Part shown: in pieces, positions 52,636 through 61,048 of the stretch
Layout of the letters: every line of letters begins with the position of its first letter
Position numbering within the stretch: position 1 is the stretch's first letter
Origin: Gemmatimonadota bacterium
Lineage (GTDB): Bacteria; 4572-55; J002
Direction: 5' to 3'
DNA: 62,309 bases
NCBI GenBank assembly: GCA_003697105.1
Contig: RFFQ01000131.1
Location: 1-62,309 of the forward strand
Position numbers and translations under genes: made by a program
The notes under the pieces: generated by a model
Database searches by the model: none
Told to the model about the DNA's origin: nothing
Seen by the model: only the letters and a program-made list of their open reading frames with translations

Positions 52636-54079
52636 CTACAACGTGGTAATCGGTTTGGAAGTTCATGTTCAATTACGAACGCGAACAAAGTTGTTTTGCG
52701 CCTGCCCGGTTCAATTTGGTGCCAGACCCAATACCCACGTTTGCCCAATTTGCTTGGGATTCCCCGGTGCCTTGCCCGTAACCAATCATCAGGCGGTGAA
52801 TTTGGCACTTCGGGCGGCACTCGCCTTGAACTGCTACATCCACCCCGTTAGCCAATTTGCCCGCAAAAACTACTTCTACCCAGATTTGCCCAAAGGGTAT
52901 CAAATCACCCAGTATGCCTATCCGCTGGCGGAAGCCGGTTTTCTGGAAATTACCCCGCCGGAGCAATCACCCCGCCGGATTCGCATCCAACGATTACATC
53001 TGGAAGAAGATGCTGCCAAATCGGCCCATAACGAACCCTGGTGTGAGCCGGAATGTTCCTACCTAGATTTTAACCGCAGTGGTACTCCTTTAATCGAGAT
53101 CGTCTCTGAACCCGACTTGCGGACACCGGATGAGGCCGGTCTATATCTAAAAAAATTAAAGCAACTCCTTGAATATATTGCGGTTAGTGATTGCAATATG
53201 GAAGAGGGTAGTCTCCGGTGTGATGCCAATGTCTCCCTCCGCATCACTGCCGGCGCACCCCCTGGAACAAAAACGGAAATCAAAAATCTCAATTCGTTTC
53301 GTCACCTTAAAAGAGCACTCGCGGCTGAAATAGACCGTCAAGCAACCGTTTTAAGTGCCGGAAAAACCATTATCCCCCAAACCTTGATGTGGGATGACCA
53401 TCGCCATCAATTAAGACCGATGCGTTCCAAAGAGGATGCCCCTGATTACCGGTATTTCCCCGAACCCGATTTGCCCCCGCTCCAAATCAATGAGGTGTGG
53501 ATCGCGCAAGTCAAAACCCAGTTACCGGAGTTGCCACAAGCAAAACTCGCCCGTTTCCAAACAGATTATGGCTTGCGTGCTTATGATGCAGAAATCCTTT
53601 GCACAGACCCCGATATAGCAAATTATTACGAGGCGGTATTGTTGTCCTTCCCCGCCGATCCCCATCTCGCCGCGAATTGGGTTTTAACCCACGTATTGGC
53701 GCACCTCAAAGCGATACAGTGCTCCATTCGTCACTTTTCGGTGACACCCGCCCGTTTGGCAGAATTGCTGCATCTCATCCACGACCAAACGATCACCAGT
53801 ACTAGCGCGAAGGTTGTTTTTAGGGAGATGACACAGGTTACAACATCTGCCACACAACTTGTCGCGGAGAAAAATCTGCACCAAATTACAGATGAAAACG
53901 AACTGCTTCCAATCATTGAGGATATCAAAGCCAATTTTCCGGATCACGTTGAGCGCTATCGAAACGGGCAAGAAACCCTTCTCGGTTTTTTTGTCGGGCA
54001 AGTCATGGGGCGAACAAAAGGACGCGCAAATCCACAGGTGACTCACCGTTTACTGCACGACCAATTGAAGTTAAACTGA
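52616..54079 (+). CDS. gatB: Asp/Glu-tRNA amidotransferase subunit B
   Basis: The protein has 487 residues from the ATG at 52616, inside the cheC 3' end; a GTG near 52643 is an alternative and neither has a good ribosome binding site. GLEVHVQL, FCACP, RKNYFYPDLPKGYQITQY and DFNRSGTPLIEIVSEPD are diagnostic. The tail domain ends MGRTKGRANPQVTHRLL. With GatA and GatC it converts Glu-tRNA(Gln) or Asp-tRNA(Asn) to the amidated form; gatA and gatC are elsewhere. The cheC-gatB overlap ties a translation gene to a signalling operon. Confidence 0.95.
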   Translation: MLASTCNYNVVIGLEVHVQLRTRTKLFCACPVQFGARPNTHVCPICLGFPGALPVTNHQAVNLALRAALALNCYIHPVSQFARKNYFYPDLPKGYQITQYAYPLAEAGFLEITPPEQSPRRIRIQRLHLEEDAAKSAHNEPWCEPECSYLDFNRSGTPLIEIVSEPDLRTPDEAGLYLKKLKQLLEYIAVSDCNMEEGSLRCDANVSLRITAGAPPGTKTEIKNLNSFRHLKRALAAEIDRQATVLSAGKTIIPQTLMWDDHRHQLRPMRSKEDAPDYRYFPEPDLPPLQINEVWIAQVKTQLPELPQAKLARFQTDYGLRAYDAEILCTDPDIANYYEAVLLSFPADPHLAANWVLTHVLAHLKAIQCSIRHFSVTPARLAELLHLIHDQTITSTSAKVVFREMTQVTTSATQLVAEKNLHQITDENELLPIIEDIKANFPDHVERYRNGQETLLGFFVGQVMGRTKGRANPQVTHRLLHDQLKLN

Positions 54080-54170
54080 CCGGCATTATCGCCCTACCTT
54101 TCCCCTCGTCCCGACGGGTGTTTTTCATATTCTATTGACAGGCGGTTTGCTTTCATATATTTTGTCACTC

Positions 54171-54593
54171 ATGACACTCCTTAAAAAGACACTTTTGCAA
54201 CTCATTGGCACGTTGTTTCTGGTGATTGGCATTGCCGGGATTGTATTGCCCCTTGTTCCAACAACCGTGCCCCTGCTGGTAGCCTGTGCCTGTTACGTGC
54301 GCAGTTCGGAACGGCTTTATAACTGGTTGATGAATCACCGGTTGCTGGGTAAGTTTATTCGAGACTATCACCTCCATCGAGCGATGCCGTTTCGCGCCAA
54401 AATTAGCGCTATTGTCCTCTTGTGGGCAACTATTCTGTTGTCGGTATTTTTATTTGACCTGCTCTGGTTGCGCCTGTTGTTGCTGGCGATAGCAGTTGGT
54501 GTCACGATTTTCCTCTCGATGTTTGTCAAAACACTCCCCAAAACGTATCCAACAAAAATGGATTCAACCCCGTGCGAAGTTGAATCCATCTAA
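54171..54593 (+). CDS. YbaN (DUF454) family inner-membrane protein
   Basis: The protein has 140 residues from the ATG at 54171; the start at 54135 would add a hydrophobic stretch without a ribosome binding site. It has three to four membrane helices and the family motif IVLPLVPTTVPLLVACACY. The following SSERLYNWLMNHRLLGKFIRDY is also typical. The function of YbaN proteins is not established. Unusually, its last 12 codons are formed by the stem-loop terminator of the convergent kinase operon. Confidence 0.82.
   Translation: MTLLKKTLLQLIGTLFLVIGIAGIVLPLVPTTVPLLVACACYVRSSERLYNWLMNHRLLGKFIRDYHLHRAMPFRAKISAIVLLWATILLSVFLFDLLWLRLLLLAIAVGVTIFLSMFVKTLPKTYPTKMDSTPCEVESI
54554..54589 (-). terminator. 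Terminator for the minus-strand kinase unit, inside a coding region
   Basis: A perfect 11-bp stem, ATGGATTCAAC (54558-54568) with GTTGAATCCAT (54579-54589), has a 10-nt loop. Read on the minus strand it runs into TTTTG. It lies 32 nt past the kinase stop at 54621 and within the last codons of the YbaN gene. Confidence 0.78.
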
Positions 54594-54620
54594 CGTATCC
54601 CGCCGTGTGTCCGGTTGAGG

Positions 54621-56096
54621 CTACGGCTGGATAACCGGTAGTTCAAACCGGAATGTCGTCCCGACATTGACCCGGCTCTCTACTTCGATTTTACTCTCAT
54701 GCGCTTCAATAATTTTCTTCACAATTGCCAAGCCCAGCCCGGTTCCGGTCTGGTCGGAGCGGGTACGGCTTTTATCCACTCGATAAAATCGCTCAAAAAT
54801 ATGGGGAAGATCGTCCTCCGGGATGCCCTGACCGGAGTCAATTACAGCGATACGAACGGTTTGACCGTGATTCTCAAAATGTATCCGCACTGTGCCGTTG
54901 GGAGGCGTGTAGTTGATCGCATTGCCGATGAGATTGGTCAAGACACGCTCGATCATGGCAATATCCGCATAAACTAAGGGTAGATTCTCCGAGCGTTCCG
55001 TTTCCAGATCGATGTGGCGTTTTTCCGCGACAGGCTGAAACTTCAAGACCACATCTTGAGCAAGTTCGGCAATTGAAAACGGTTCTGGATAAGGTTGTAT
55101 CTGGTGGGCATCAAATTTGGAGAGATCAAACAATTCTTCCACCAGACGTGTCAGGCGAGTGATGTTTTTATAGATTGTCTCTAAAAATCGCCGGCGCTCT
55201 GCCGGATGGAGGTCATCCTCTTTCATCAGCACCGTCTCCAGATAGCCTTGAATGGAGGCAAGGGGAGTGCGAAGATCATGTGAAACATTGGCAATGAGTT
55301 CTCGCCGGAGCTTATCTGTTTGGCGCATCTGTTCCATGCTGGCAACCACCGTATCTGCCATCTGGTTGAAGGCACGCCCTAACCGTCCAATGTCATCATT
55401 GGATTCAAACGGCATTCGTTGTTGATAATCCCCTTGCTCAAATTGCCGTACCACCGTTGTCATCACTCGAAACCGGCGGGTTAGAAAGGCAAAGACAATC
55501 AGGGACATCGTTCCGCTAAACAGAATCGTAAACATGAGGAACATATTGGAGGCATGCATCACATAGCTCTCTTTGACCAATTCGGCTTCGGTTTCGCTTT
55601 CCAACAAGATCATGTAGAGATAGCCGGTCTCACCATTTTCAAGGGTGATCGGAGCGGCAGAAAAAGGGCGTTTTTGTGTTGGGTCTGCGGGGTCTTCCCC
55701 CCAGACCGGCATGGCATGATCTTTTGCCGCAATAAATTCCTGAATGGGTGTCACATTGACTTTCCCGCAGGTCATGTTGGGCTGGTGTTTATGCAGGCAG
55801 GCAAGAATGTTCCCGTTCCGATCCACAATATGAACTCCCAAGCGTGGATTCACCAACATGAAATGGCGCACAATGTTTTGTACCCCTTCCGAAGACAACC
55901 CATATTCGACCATGGGCTGAATTTCATCTGCGAGTTTTGCCGCCAAATCAATGTTGAGTTTTTGTTCGGTTTCATTGACAAAGTCCATAGCGGCTTTGGT
56001 GGCAATCTGCTGGTATATCAGGTAAAAGACGATCAGCAAAATAACGTGTACTGCTACGATCTGCCCGTATAGACTGTGAAAAAAAACGCGTTTCAT
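54621..56096 (-). CDS. Sensor histidine kinase with a Cys/His cluster in its sensor domain
   Basis: The protein has 491 residues. Membrane helices near 10-30 and 183-206 enclose a periplasmic domain of about 150 residues containing C100-x-H102-x-H104 and C110 (ACLHKHQPNMTCGK), a plausible metal, heme or redox site. HAMP (about 206-258) is followed by HisKA with H273 (NVSHDLRTPLASIQGYL). The ATPase has NLIGNAINYTPPNG, DSGQGIPEDDLP and GTGLGLAI. It overlaps the response regulator upstream by 4 nt (ATGA on the minus strand), so it forms a PhoR/PhoB-like pair. Confidence 0.93.
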   Translation of the reverse strand: MKRVFFHSLYGQIVAVHVILLIVFYLIYQQIATKAAMDFVNETEQKLNIDLAAKLADEIQPMVEYGLSSEGVQNIVRHFMLVNPRLGVHIVDRNGNILACLHKHQPNMTCGKVNVTPIQEFIAAKDHAMPVWGEDPADPTQKRPFSAAPITLENGETGYLYMILLESETEAELVKESYVMHASNMFLMFTILFSGTMSLIVFAFLTRRFRVMTTVVRQFEQGDYQQRMPFESNDDIGRLGRAFNQMADTVVASMEQMRQTDKLRRELIANVSHDLRTPLASIQGYLETVLMKEDDLHPAERRRFLETIYKNITRLTRLVEELFDLSKFDAHQIQPYPEPFSIAELAQDVVLKFQPVAEKRHIDLETERSENLPLVYADIAMIERVLTNLIGNAINYTPPNGTVRIHFENHGQTVRIAVIDSGQGIPEDDLPHIFERFYRVDKSRTRSDQTGTGLGLAIVKKIIEAHESKIEVESRVNVGTTFRFELPVIQP

Positions 56097-56818
56097 TCGG
56101 GTAATTCCTCACGTTCAACAAACCGGTACCCCACTCCCCAGACCGTTTTGATGTATGTCGGCTGGGAGGGATTCTCTTCAATTTTGCTTCGCAGACGGTT
56201 AATGTGCGAATTGACCGTATGGTCGTATCCATCAAATTGGTATCCCCAAACCAGATCAAGTAATTCTTGGCGGGAGTAAGCTCGTCCCGGATGGGACGCA
56301 AACAGTGCGAGCAAATCAAATTCTTTTGCGGTGAGTTCAACAGTTTTTCCGCGAAGTGTCACTTTGCGCTTTTCCACATTGATGGTGAGTTCCCCAAACC
56401 GCATTTCTTCTTTTTGTTTATTTTCGTTGGCAATCTCTGCTTTCACGGTATCCACCCGGCGGATCAGGGCTTTAATTCGTGCCATTACCTCCCGCAGGCT
56501 AAACGGCTTGGTGATGTAATCATCCGCGCCGATTTCCAATCCCAGCACTTTATCAAATTCCTCTGACTTGGCAGTCAACATGATGATTGGCAGGCTCTTT
56601 TTTTCTGCCCGTAATCGCCGGCAGACCTCCAATCCATCCATTTTGGGGATCATCCAGTCGATAATTACCAACAGATAATCCCCATCGATGGCACGTTCCA
56701 AACCGCTCACCCCATTGGGGGCCCAATCGAGTTCATATCCTAAATCTTTAATATGAATATCAATTAAATCAACAATTTCCGCGTCGTCTTCAATAATTAA
56801 AATTTTGCTTTCACTCAT
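56093..56818 (-). CDS. OmpR/PhoB-family response regulator
   Basis: The protein has 241 residues. The receiver has LIIEDDAEIV, phosphoacceptor D54 (VIIDWMIPKMDG), the Thr of MLTAK and the Lys of TKPFSLRE. The C-terminal winged helix carries LTAKEFDLLALFASHPGRAYSRQELLD and the family ending YIKTVWGVGYRF. AAAGGAG lies upstream of the ATG. It is the first gene of the pair with the kinase. The receiver Asp precedes Trp instead of the more usual Leu/Ile, a minor variation. Confidence 0.94.
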   Translation of the reverse strand: MSESKILIIEDDAEIVDLIDIHIKDLGYELDWAPNGVSGLERAIDGDYLLVIIDWMIPKMDGLEVCRRLRAEKKSLPIIMLTAKSEEFDKVLGLEIGADDYITKPFSLREVMARIKALIRRVDTVKAEIANENKQKEEMRFGELTINVEKRKVTLRGKTVELTAKEFDLLALFASHPGRAYSRQELLDLVWGYQFDGYDHTVNSHINRLRSKIEENPSQPTYIKTVWGVGYRFVEREELPE

Positions 56819-56933
56819 GGAACGGCTCCTTTCACATGGTAGATGATAAACCTTTTCGGTGATGATGATCGGGTTTAAGGCTCACGAAACCGTCACGGTG
56901 ACCTCATGAGAGCATACCAAACACCACCGCTGA

Positions 56934-56976
56934 AATAAAAATTAGACCTGACAGATGTCCACGTCCGTCAGGTCTA
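56934..56976 (-). terminator. Intrinsic terminator of the small membrane protein gene
   Basis: TAGACCTGAC (56943-56952) pairs with GTCAGGTCTA (56967-56976). On the minus strand it runs into ATTTTTATTT, 20 nt past the stop at 56997. Confidence 0.85.
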
Positions 56977-56996
56977 TTCCGGTTATCCGTGCGTTT

Positions 56997-57506
56997 TCAA
57001 ATTTCTTCCGCATTAAATTTATCTTCCCCCAATCCCCGAATTTTATAGACTTTGGTGCCGGTTTCCGCCACTAAAATATCGGCGATACCTTTATGGAGCA
57101 TCTCATCTAATGCGGCTTCCGCCGTTTGAGTTTGGATATCCAATTCCACGGCGGCTTCTGTGGCGGTGATGCGCCCTTCTCGCCGAAGAGCACATTTTAG
57201 AAGACTATTTTCCAGCCAGTGGGCATATTCCAGTTTGAATTTTTGCCGGTTTTGATGTATAATGTACCAAATCGTGGCACATAGTCCTAGGGGGACAAGT
57301 CCGCCAAAGACCAACAAGAGCAGGGTTTGGGTGTAATTGACACCCGCCGCAAACAGTAAATGATACAAACCAGAGACCGTGAACGACCCGCCAAGAATCC
57401 CACTGATGACCGCCACCGTACCCAGACAACCCTGACGGGGCTCTTTCGGCGGTTTGTTGATATTTTTATCAATCAGATCACTAATTTTACGAATCAGATC
57501 AGACAT
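56997..57506 (-). CDS. Membrane protein with C-terminal winged-helix-like region, unknown
   Basis: The protein has 169 residues. A polar helical N-terminus (SDLIRKISDLIDKNINK) is followed by two membrane helices (about 27-52 and 58-82). The cytoplasmic C-terminal part reads LLKCALRREGRITATEAAVELDIQ (split by a turn), with TAEAALDEMLHKGI, a pattern like a small winged helix that reads DNA or protein. No named family recognised. It forms its own unit behind the two-component pair, with a clear terminator. Confidence 0.65.
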   Translation of the reverse strand: MSDLIRKISDLIDKNINKPPKEPRQGCLGTVAVISGILGGSFTVSGLYHLLFAAGVNYTQTLLLLVFGGLVPLGLCATIWYIIHQNRQKFKLEYAHWLENSLLKCALRREGRITATEAAVELDIQTQTAEAALDEMLHKGIADILVAETGTKVYKIRGLGEDKFNAEEI

Positions 57507-57689
57507 AAGACGACCTCTGCATTAAACGGAAAAAAAGAAAAATGGCTGCACAAAACCAACATAATAAAATATCCTTTTTTTTTCAACACCTTCGGCAGAT
57601 TTCCCACGTTGAAAGACCATTTATGATGTCACACCGGTTATGCCGGTGGGCGGAGGTCATGTTTTTCCATCCCATTGGGGGAGAGGCAC

Positions 57690-57941
57690 ATGGCAGTACT
57701 AATTGAAGTGCGCAACAGCAGTGGGGTTATCGGGCGGTGCGACGCAAAATGTTACGACGCGGAAACGCAGGAATGCCATTGCATTTGCGGTGGACAAAAT
57801 CATGGCGCGGGTTTGGAACGTGCCATCCGCAATACCCGTAAATATGCGGATCAATGGCTTACGCGCTATGCTCGCCAACATGGGTTAACCGATTTTCGCA
57901 GTGAAATCGGTCATGAAGTCACTCAACTTAAACTATTTTAA
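57690..57941 (+). CDS. Small Cys-rich protein, probable zinc site
   Basis: The protein has 83 residues from the ATG at 57690 with GGAGAGG upstream. The core reads GRCDAKCYDAETQECHCICGGQNHG (positions about 18-42; written with its Cys at C-x3-C-x7-C-x-C-x-C and a closing His). The C-terminal half is a helix (GLERAIRNTRKYADQWLTRYARQHG). The Cys/His pattern suggests one or two zinc ions. I recall similar short proteins in phage and actinobacterial genomes but know no function. The 183-nt gap upstream has a CACCGG/CCGGTG hairpin (57632-57648). Confidence 0.65.
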   Translation: MAVLIEVRNSSGVIGRCDAKCYDAETQECHCICGGQNHGAGLERAIRNTRKYADQWLTRYARQHGLTDFRSEIGHEVTQLKLF

Positions 57942-57952
57942 AGGTATCTACG

Positions 57953-58351
57953 ATGATCAAAATTGAACAACTCGCATTGGAACCCATTCGCATCAACGGC
58001 AAATGGGGCTTTCGGAACCCGGCAGGAGAGATTGCCATCCCGCCGCAGTTTGATGATGTTTGGCTTTTTTCACAAGACCGTGCTCCGGCACAACTCAATG
58101 GCCAATGGGGGTTTATTGACCCTTCCGGAACATGGGTTATCGCGCCTCAATATACGGAAGTCGGTGGTTTTTGCGAAGGACTTGCCGCCGTTTGCGTAGG
58201 CGAAAAATGGGGCTACATCAACACTGAAGGTGAGATGGTGATCGAACCCCAGTTTGATCTAGCGGTCGATTTTGTGAAAGGCGGCGCGAGTGTCGCCAAA
58301 GATGGAATGGCGTTCCGCATCAATCATGATGGAAACCGGTTAGACGACTAA
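57953..58351 (+). CDS. WG-repeat protein
   Basis: The protein has 132 residues made of three WG (KWG) repeats: GKWGFRNPAGEIAIPPQFDDV, then GQWGFIDPSGTWVIAPQYTEV and EKWGYINTEGEMVIEPQFD, with part of a fourth. There is no signal peptide. WG repeats form small beta units, thought to bind other proteins; most known ones are longer and exported. It lies 11 nt after the Cys-rich gene and 20 nt before the threonine aldolase gene. Confidence 0.82.
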   Translation: MIKIEQLALEPIRINGKWGFRNPAGEIAIPPQFDDVWLFSQDRAPAQLNGQWGFIDPSGTWVIAPQYTEVGGFCEGLAAVCVGEKWGYINTEGEMVIEPQFDLAVDFVKGGASVAKDGMAFRINHDGNRLDD

Positions 58352-58371
58352 ACCCACAGAAAGGAAGATCA

Positions 58372-59424
58372 ATGAAAATTAAACGGACTTTTGCCAGCGA
58401 TAACAATTCTGGAGTACACCCGGCAATGTGGCAAGCGATGCAGGCGATCAACGCCGGCCATGTTGCCGCTTATGGAGACGACCCCTACACCGGGCGGGCA
58501 ATTGCTAAATTTAAGGAACACTTTGGTGACCATGTGGCGGTCTATTTTACGTTTGGGGGTACGGCGGCGAATGTCCTCTCCTTCAAAACCGTCACTCACT
58601 CGTTTAACGCGGTTATTTGTCCCGTTTCGGCGCATATTCACACCTCGGAGTGTGGCGCACCGGAACTGTTCACCGGTTGTAAACTCCTGACCATTCCCAC
58701 AGATGATGGCAAAATCAATGTGGAGATGATTCGCCACCATTTCCCCCATTTGGGGCAATTTGATGACCGGGATCAACACCATGTCCAACCTAAAGTGATT
58801 TCGATCACCAACGCGACAGAAGTCGGCACGGTGTACACCCCTACGGAAATCAAGGCGCTTGCTGATTTTGCCCATGCCCATAAGCTATTGCTCCATGTGG
58901 ATGGGGCACGGATCGCCAATGCCGCGGCGAGCCTTGGGGTCGGCTTCCGGGAGATCACCACCGATGTGGGGGTTGATATTCTCTCGTTTGGTGGCACTAA
59001 AAATGGATTACTCTTTGCGGAGGCAGTTGTTTTTCTGAACGCCAGTTTAGCGGAAAACTTTAAATATTTCCGGAAACAGGGGATGCAGTTGCCCTCTAAA
59101 ATGCGCTATATCTCAATCCAATTTGAAACATATCTTACCAATGATTTTTGGCGAACCTTAGCCAGCCACGCCAACGCGATGGCACGTTTACTCGCCCACC
59201 AATTGGCAGAGATTCCCGAAGTGACCATCAACAAACCCGTCGAAGCAAACGGTGTGTTTGCGACCCTACCCCAATCGATTATCCCTCGCTTGCAACAAGA
59301 ACATTTTTTTTATGTCTGGGATGAAACCACCGCCGAATGCCGTCTAATGTGCTCCTTTGATACCACAGAAGAAGATGTTTCTACATTTGTGGCGGCGGTA
59401 AAACGTTTGATTGCTGAATCCTAA
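58372..59424 (+). CDS. ltaE: Low-specificity L-threonine aldolase
   Basis: The protein has 350 residues. FASDNNSGVHPAMWQAM at the N-terminus is the family start, YFTFGGTAANVLS binds the PLP phosphate, and HVDGARIANAA stacks on the cofactor. K210 in LSFGGTKNGLLF is the Schiff-base lysine. The enzyme splits L-threonine or L-allo-threonine into glycine and acetaldehyde in the cytoplasm. AAGGAAG precedes the ATG. It shares a unit with the AmpG-like permease and threonine synthase downstream, so threonine is both made and broken down by products of one gene run. Confidence 0.9.
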   Translation: MKIKRTFASDNNSGVHPAMWQAMQAINAGHVAAYGDDPYTGRAIAKFKEHFGDHVAVYFTFGGTAANVLSFKTVTHSFNAVICPVSAHIHTSECGAPELFTGCKLLTIPTDDGKINVEMIRHHFPHLGQFDDRDQHHVQPKVISITNATEVGTVYTPTEIKALADFAHAHKLLLHVDGARIANAAASLGVGFREITTDVGVDILSFGGTKNGLLFAEAVVFLNASLAENFKYFRKQGMQLPSKMRYISIQFETYLTNDFWRTLASHANAMARLLAHQLAEIPEVTINKPVEANGVFATLPQSIIPRLQQEHFFYVWDETTAECRLMCSFDTTEEDVSTFVAAVKRLIAES

Positions 59425-59439
59425 AAAATACGAGGCTAC

Positions 59440-59781
59440 GTGGATAACATCCAATGTCTTAAAATTCCCGTGAAACCGGGTCAAACGGAACGCCTTGCTC
59501 AGTGGATTGTCTCCCTGCCGGATCGCTTACCGGAAGTCCGCGCCGCGATGGCGCAGGAAGGTATTCTATATGAAGCTATTATGCTAGAATATGGTACCGA
59601 GAGTGACCCGGATTACCTGATTTTGTACCTTCAGGCGGAAAATCTCCAGCAAGCAAATGTCGCTTTTCAAGCGTCACAAGTGGCGGTTGATCTGGAATTC
59701 AAACAACTGATGCTCGAAACCCTTGATTTTACGGCAGCTATCCCGTTAAGTGTCCTCTTTGCCACTACAACAACCCCTTAG
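59440..59781 (+). CDS. Small conserved protein of unknown function (DUF6176-like)
   Basis: The protein has 113 residues from a GTG at 59440. It looks like a ferredoxin-like alpha/beta fold: CLKIPVKPGQTERLAQWI, EGILYEAIMLEY, DYLILYLQAENLQQA and HF-type C-terminal helices. This resembles the DUF6176 group as far as I can judge without a search. It has no signal or membrane segment. It sits 15 nt after ltaE and 16 nt before the permease gene. Confidence 0.6.
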   Translation: MDNIQCLKIPVKPGQTERLAQWIVSLPDRLPEVRAAMAQEGILYEAIMLEYGTESDPDYLILYLQAENLQQANVAFQASQVAVDLEFKQLMLETLDFTAAIPLSVLFATTTTP

Positions 59782-59797
59782 TTAAGGACAAATTATT

Positions 59798-61048
59798 GTG
59801 CCGGTTCATCATCTTCTAAAAGTTTTTGAAAGCCGCAAAATGGCGGCGTTACTCCTGCTGGGTTTTTCTTCCGGCTTGCCCTTACTCCTCACCAACAAAA
59901 CTGTGCAAGCCTGGATGACATTTGAAGGGGTTGATTTGGGCACGGTGGGGCTGTTTAGCCTTGTCGGATTGCCATACTCTCTCAAATTCATCTGGGCACC
60001 CCTGCTAGACCGGTATGTTCCCCCCTTTTTAGGACGTCGGCGCGGCTGGCTGGCAATCACCCAAGTGGGGTTGATGATAGCCCTCGCCACGATGGCGCTC
60101 CATGACCCAACGGTTGCCTTACAAATGCTGGCACTCAACACGGTGATTATCGCGTTTCTGAGTGCCTCGCAAGACATCGCTGTGGATGCCTACCGTACCG
60201 ATGTGTTGGAAGAACGGGAGATGGGCGCCGGAGTTTCGGTCTGGGTGCTGGGCTATCGCGTGGGGATGCTTATCGCCGGGTCTCTCACCTTTGTCATGGC
60301 AAAATATATGTCGTGGCAGATGGTCTATCTCGCTATGTCCGGTTTGATGTTGATTGGCTTGACCACCTCGTTCTGGTCACCTGCCCCCCAAACGGAAAAT
60401 CAAACTCCGACTTCTCTCTTTGATTCTGTTATCTTTCCCTTTATTGATTTTTTTCGCCGCCTGAATGTGACCCGTGCCAGCCTGATTTTACTGTTTATCA
60501 TCCTATACAAATTGGGCGACGGTATTTTGGGCAATATGGCGACACCCTTTTTGATCAAAACCGGTTTTGATGAGATCGACATTGGCTTGATGCAAGGTGT
60601 GGTCGGGCTTCTCGCAACCATGATTGGTGTAGTCGCCGGTGGCGTGATTCTCAGCCGGATCGGCATCAACCGTTCCATGTGGGTGTTTGGGGGGTTGCAG
60701 GCGGTCAGTAACCTGATGTACCTGATCTTGGCAATTGTTGGTAAAAATGATGTAGTAGCGGTGCTGGCGATCAGTGTGGAAAATTTTTGTGCGGGCTTGG
60801 TGACTTCCGGCTTTGTCGCTTATCTGATGAGCCTATGTAACCCTAAATTTTCTGCAACACAATTTGCTTTGCTAACCAGTTTAATGGCAGTTAGCCGGGA
60901 TATTCTGGTTGCACCGGCGGGTAAGATGGCAGAAGCGACCGGCTGGATTTGGTTTTTTTTGATCAGTATCTTGTTGGCGTTGCCCGGCTTATTGTTGTTA
61001 CCGGTTGCCGCCCCTTGGAATGCCCCCGCTGAACAGGTTGAATCATGA
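59798..61048 (+). CDS. AmpG-like MFS permease
   Basis: The protein has 416 residues from a GTG at 59798, with about twelve membrane helices. The first part reads LLGFSSGLPLLLTNKTVQAWM and LPYSLKFIWAPLLDRYVPP, and helix 4 has SQDIAVDAYRTDVL. These are signatures of the AmpG/PAT subfamily, which imports anhydro-muropeptides in Gram-negative bacteria or carries acetyl-CoA in eukaryotes. No amidase AmpD or beta-lactamase gene adjoins it. Its stop overlaps the threonine synthase start by 4 nt. Confidence 0.88.
   Translation: MPVHHLLKVFESRKMAALLLLGFSSGLPLLLTNKTVQAWMTFEGVDLGTVGLFSLVGLPYSLKFIWAPLLDRYVPPFLGRRRGWLAITQVGLMIALATMALHDPTVALQMLALNTVIIAFLSASQDIAVDAYRTDVLEEREMGAGVSVWVLGYRVGMLIAGSLTFVMAKYMSWQMVYLAMSGLMLIGLTTSFWSPAPQTENQTPTSLFDSVIFPFIDFFRRLNVTRASLILLFIILYKLGDGILGNMATPFLIKTGFDEIDIGLMQGVVGLLATMIGVVAGGVILSRIGINRSMWVFGGLQAVSNLMYLILAIVGKNDVVAVLAISVENFCAGLVTSGFVAYLMSLCNPKFSATQFALLTSLMAVSRDILVAPAGKMAEATGWIWFFLISILLALPGLLLLPVAAPWNAPAEQVES

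Noticed and set aside
54101-54125. Terminator after gatB (CCC-GAC-GGG then TTTTT)
   Set aside because: The stem is only 3-4 bp, too weak to support despite the T run.
57659-57706. 15-codon leader frame before the Cys-rich gene
   Set aside because: GGAGG is only 2 nt from its ATG, too close for efficient starting; the ATG at 57690 has its own site.
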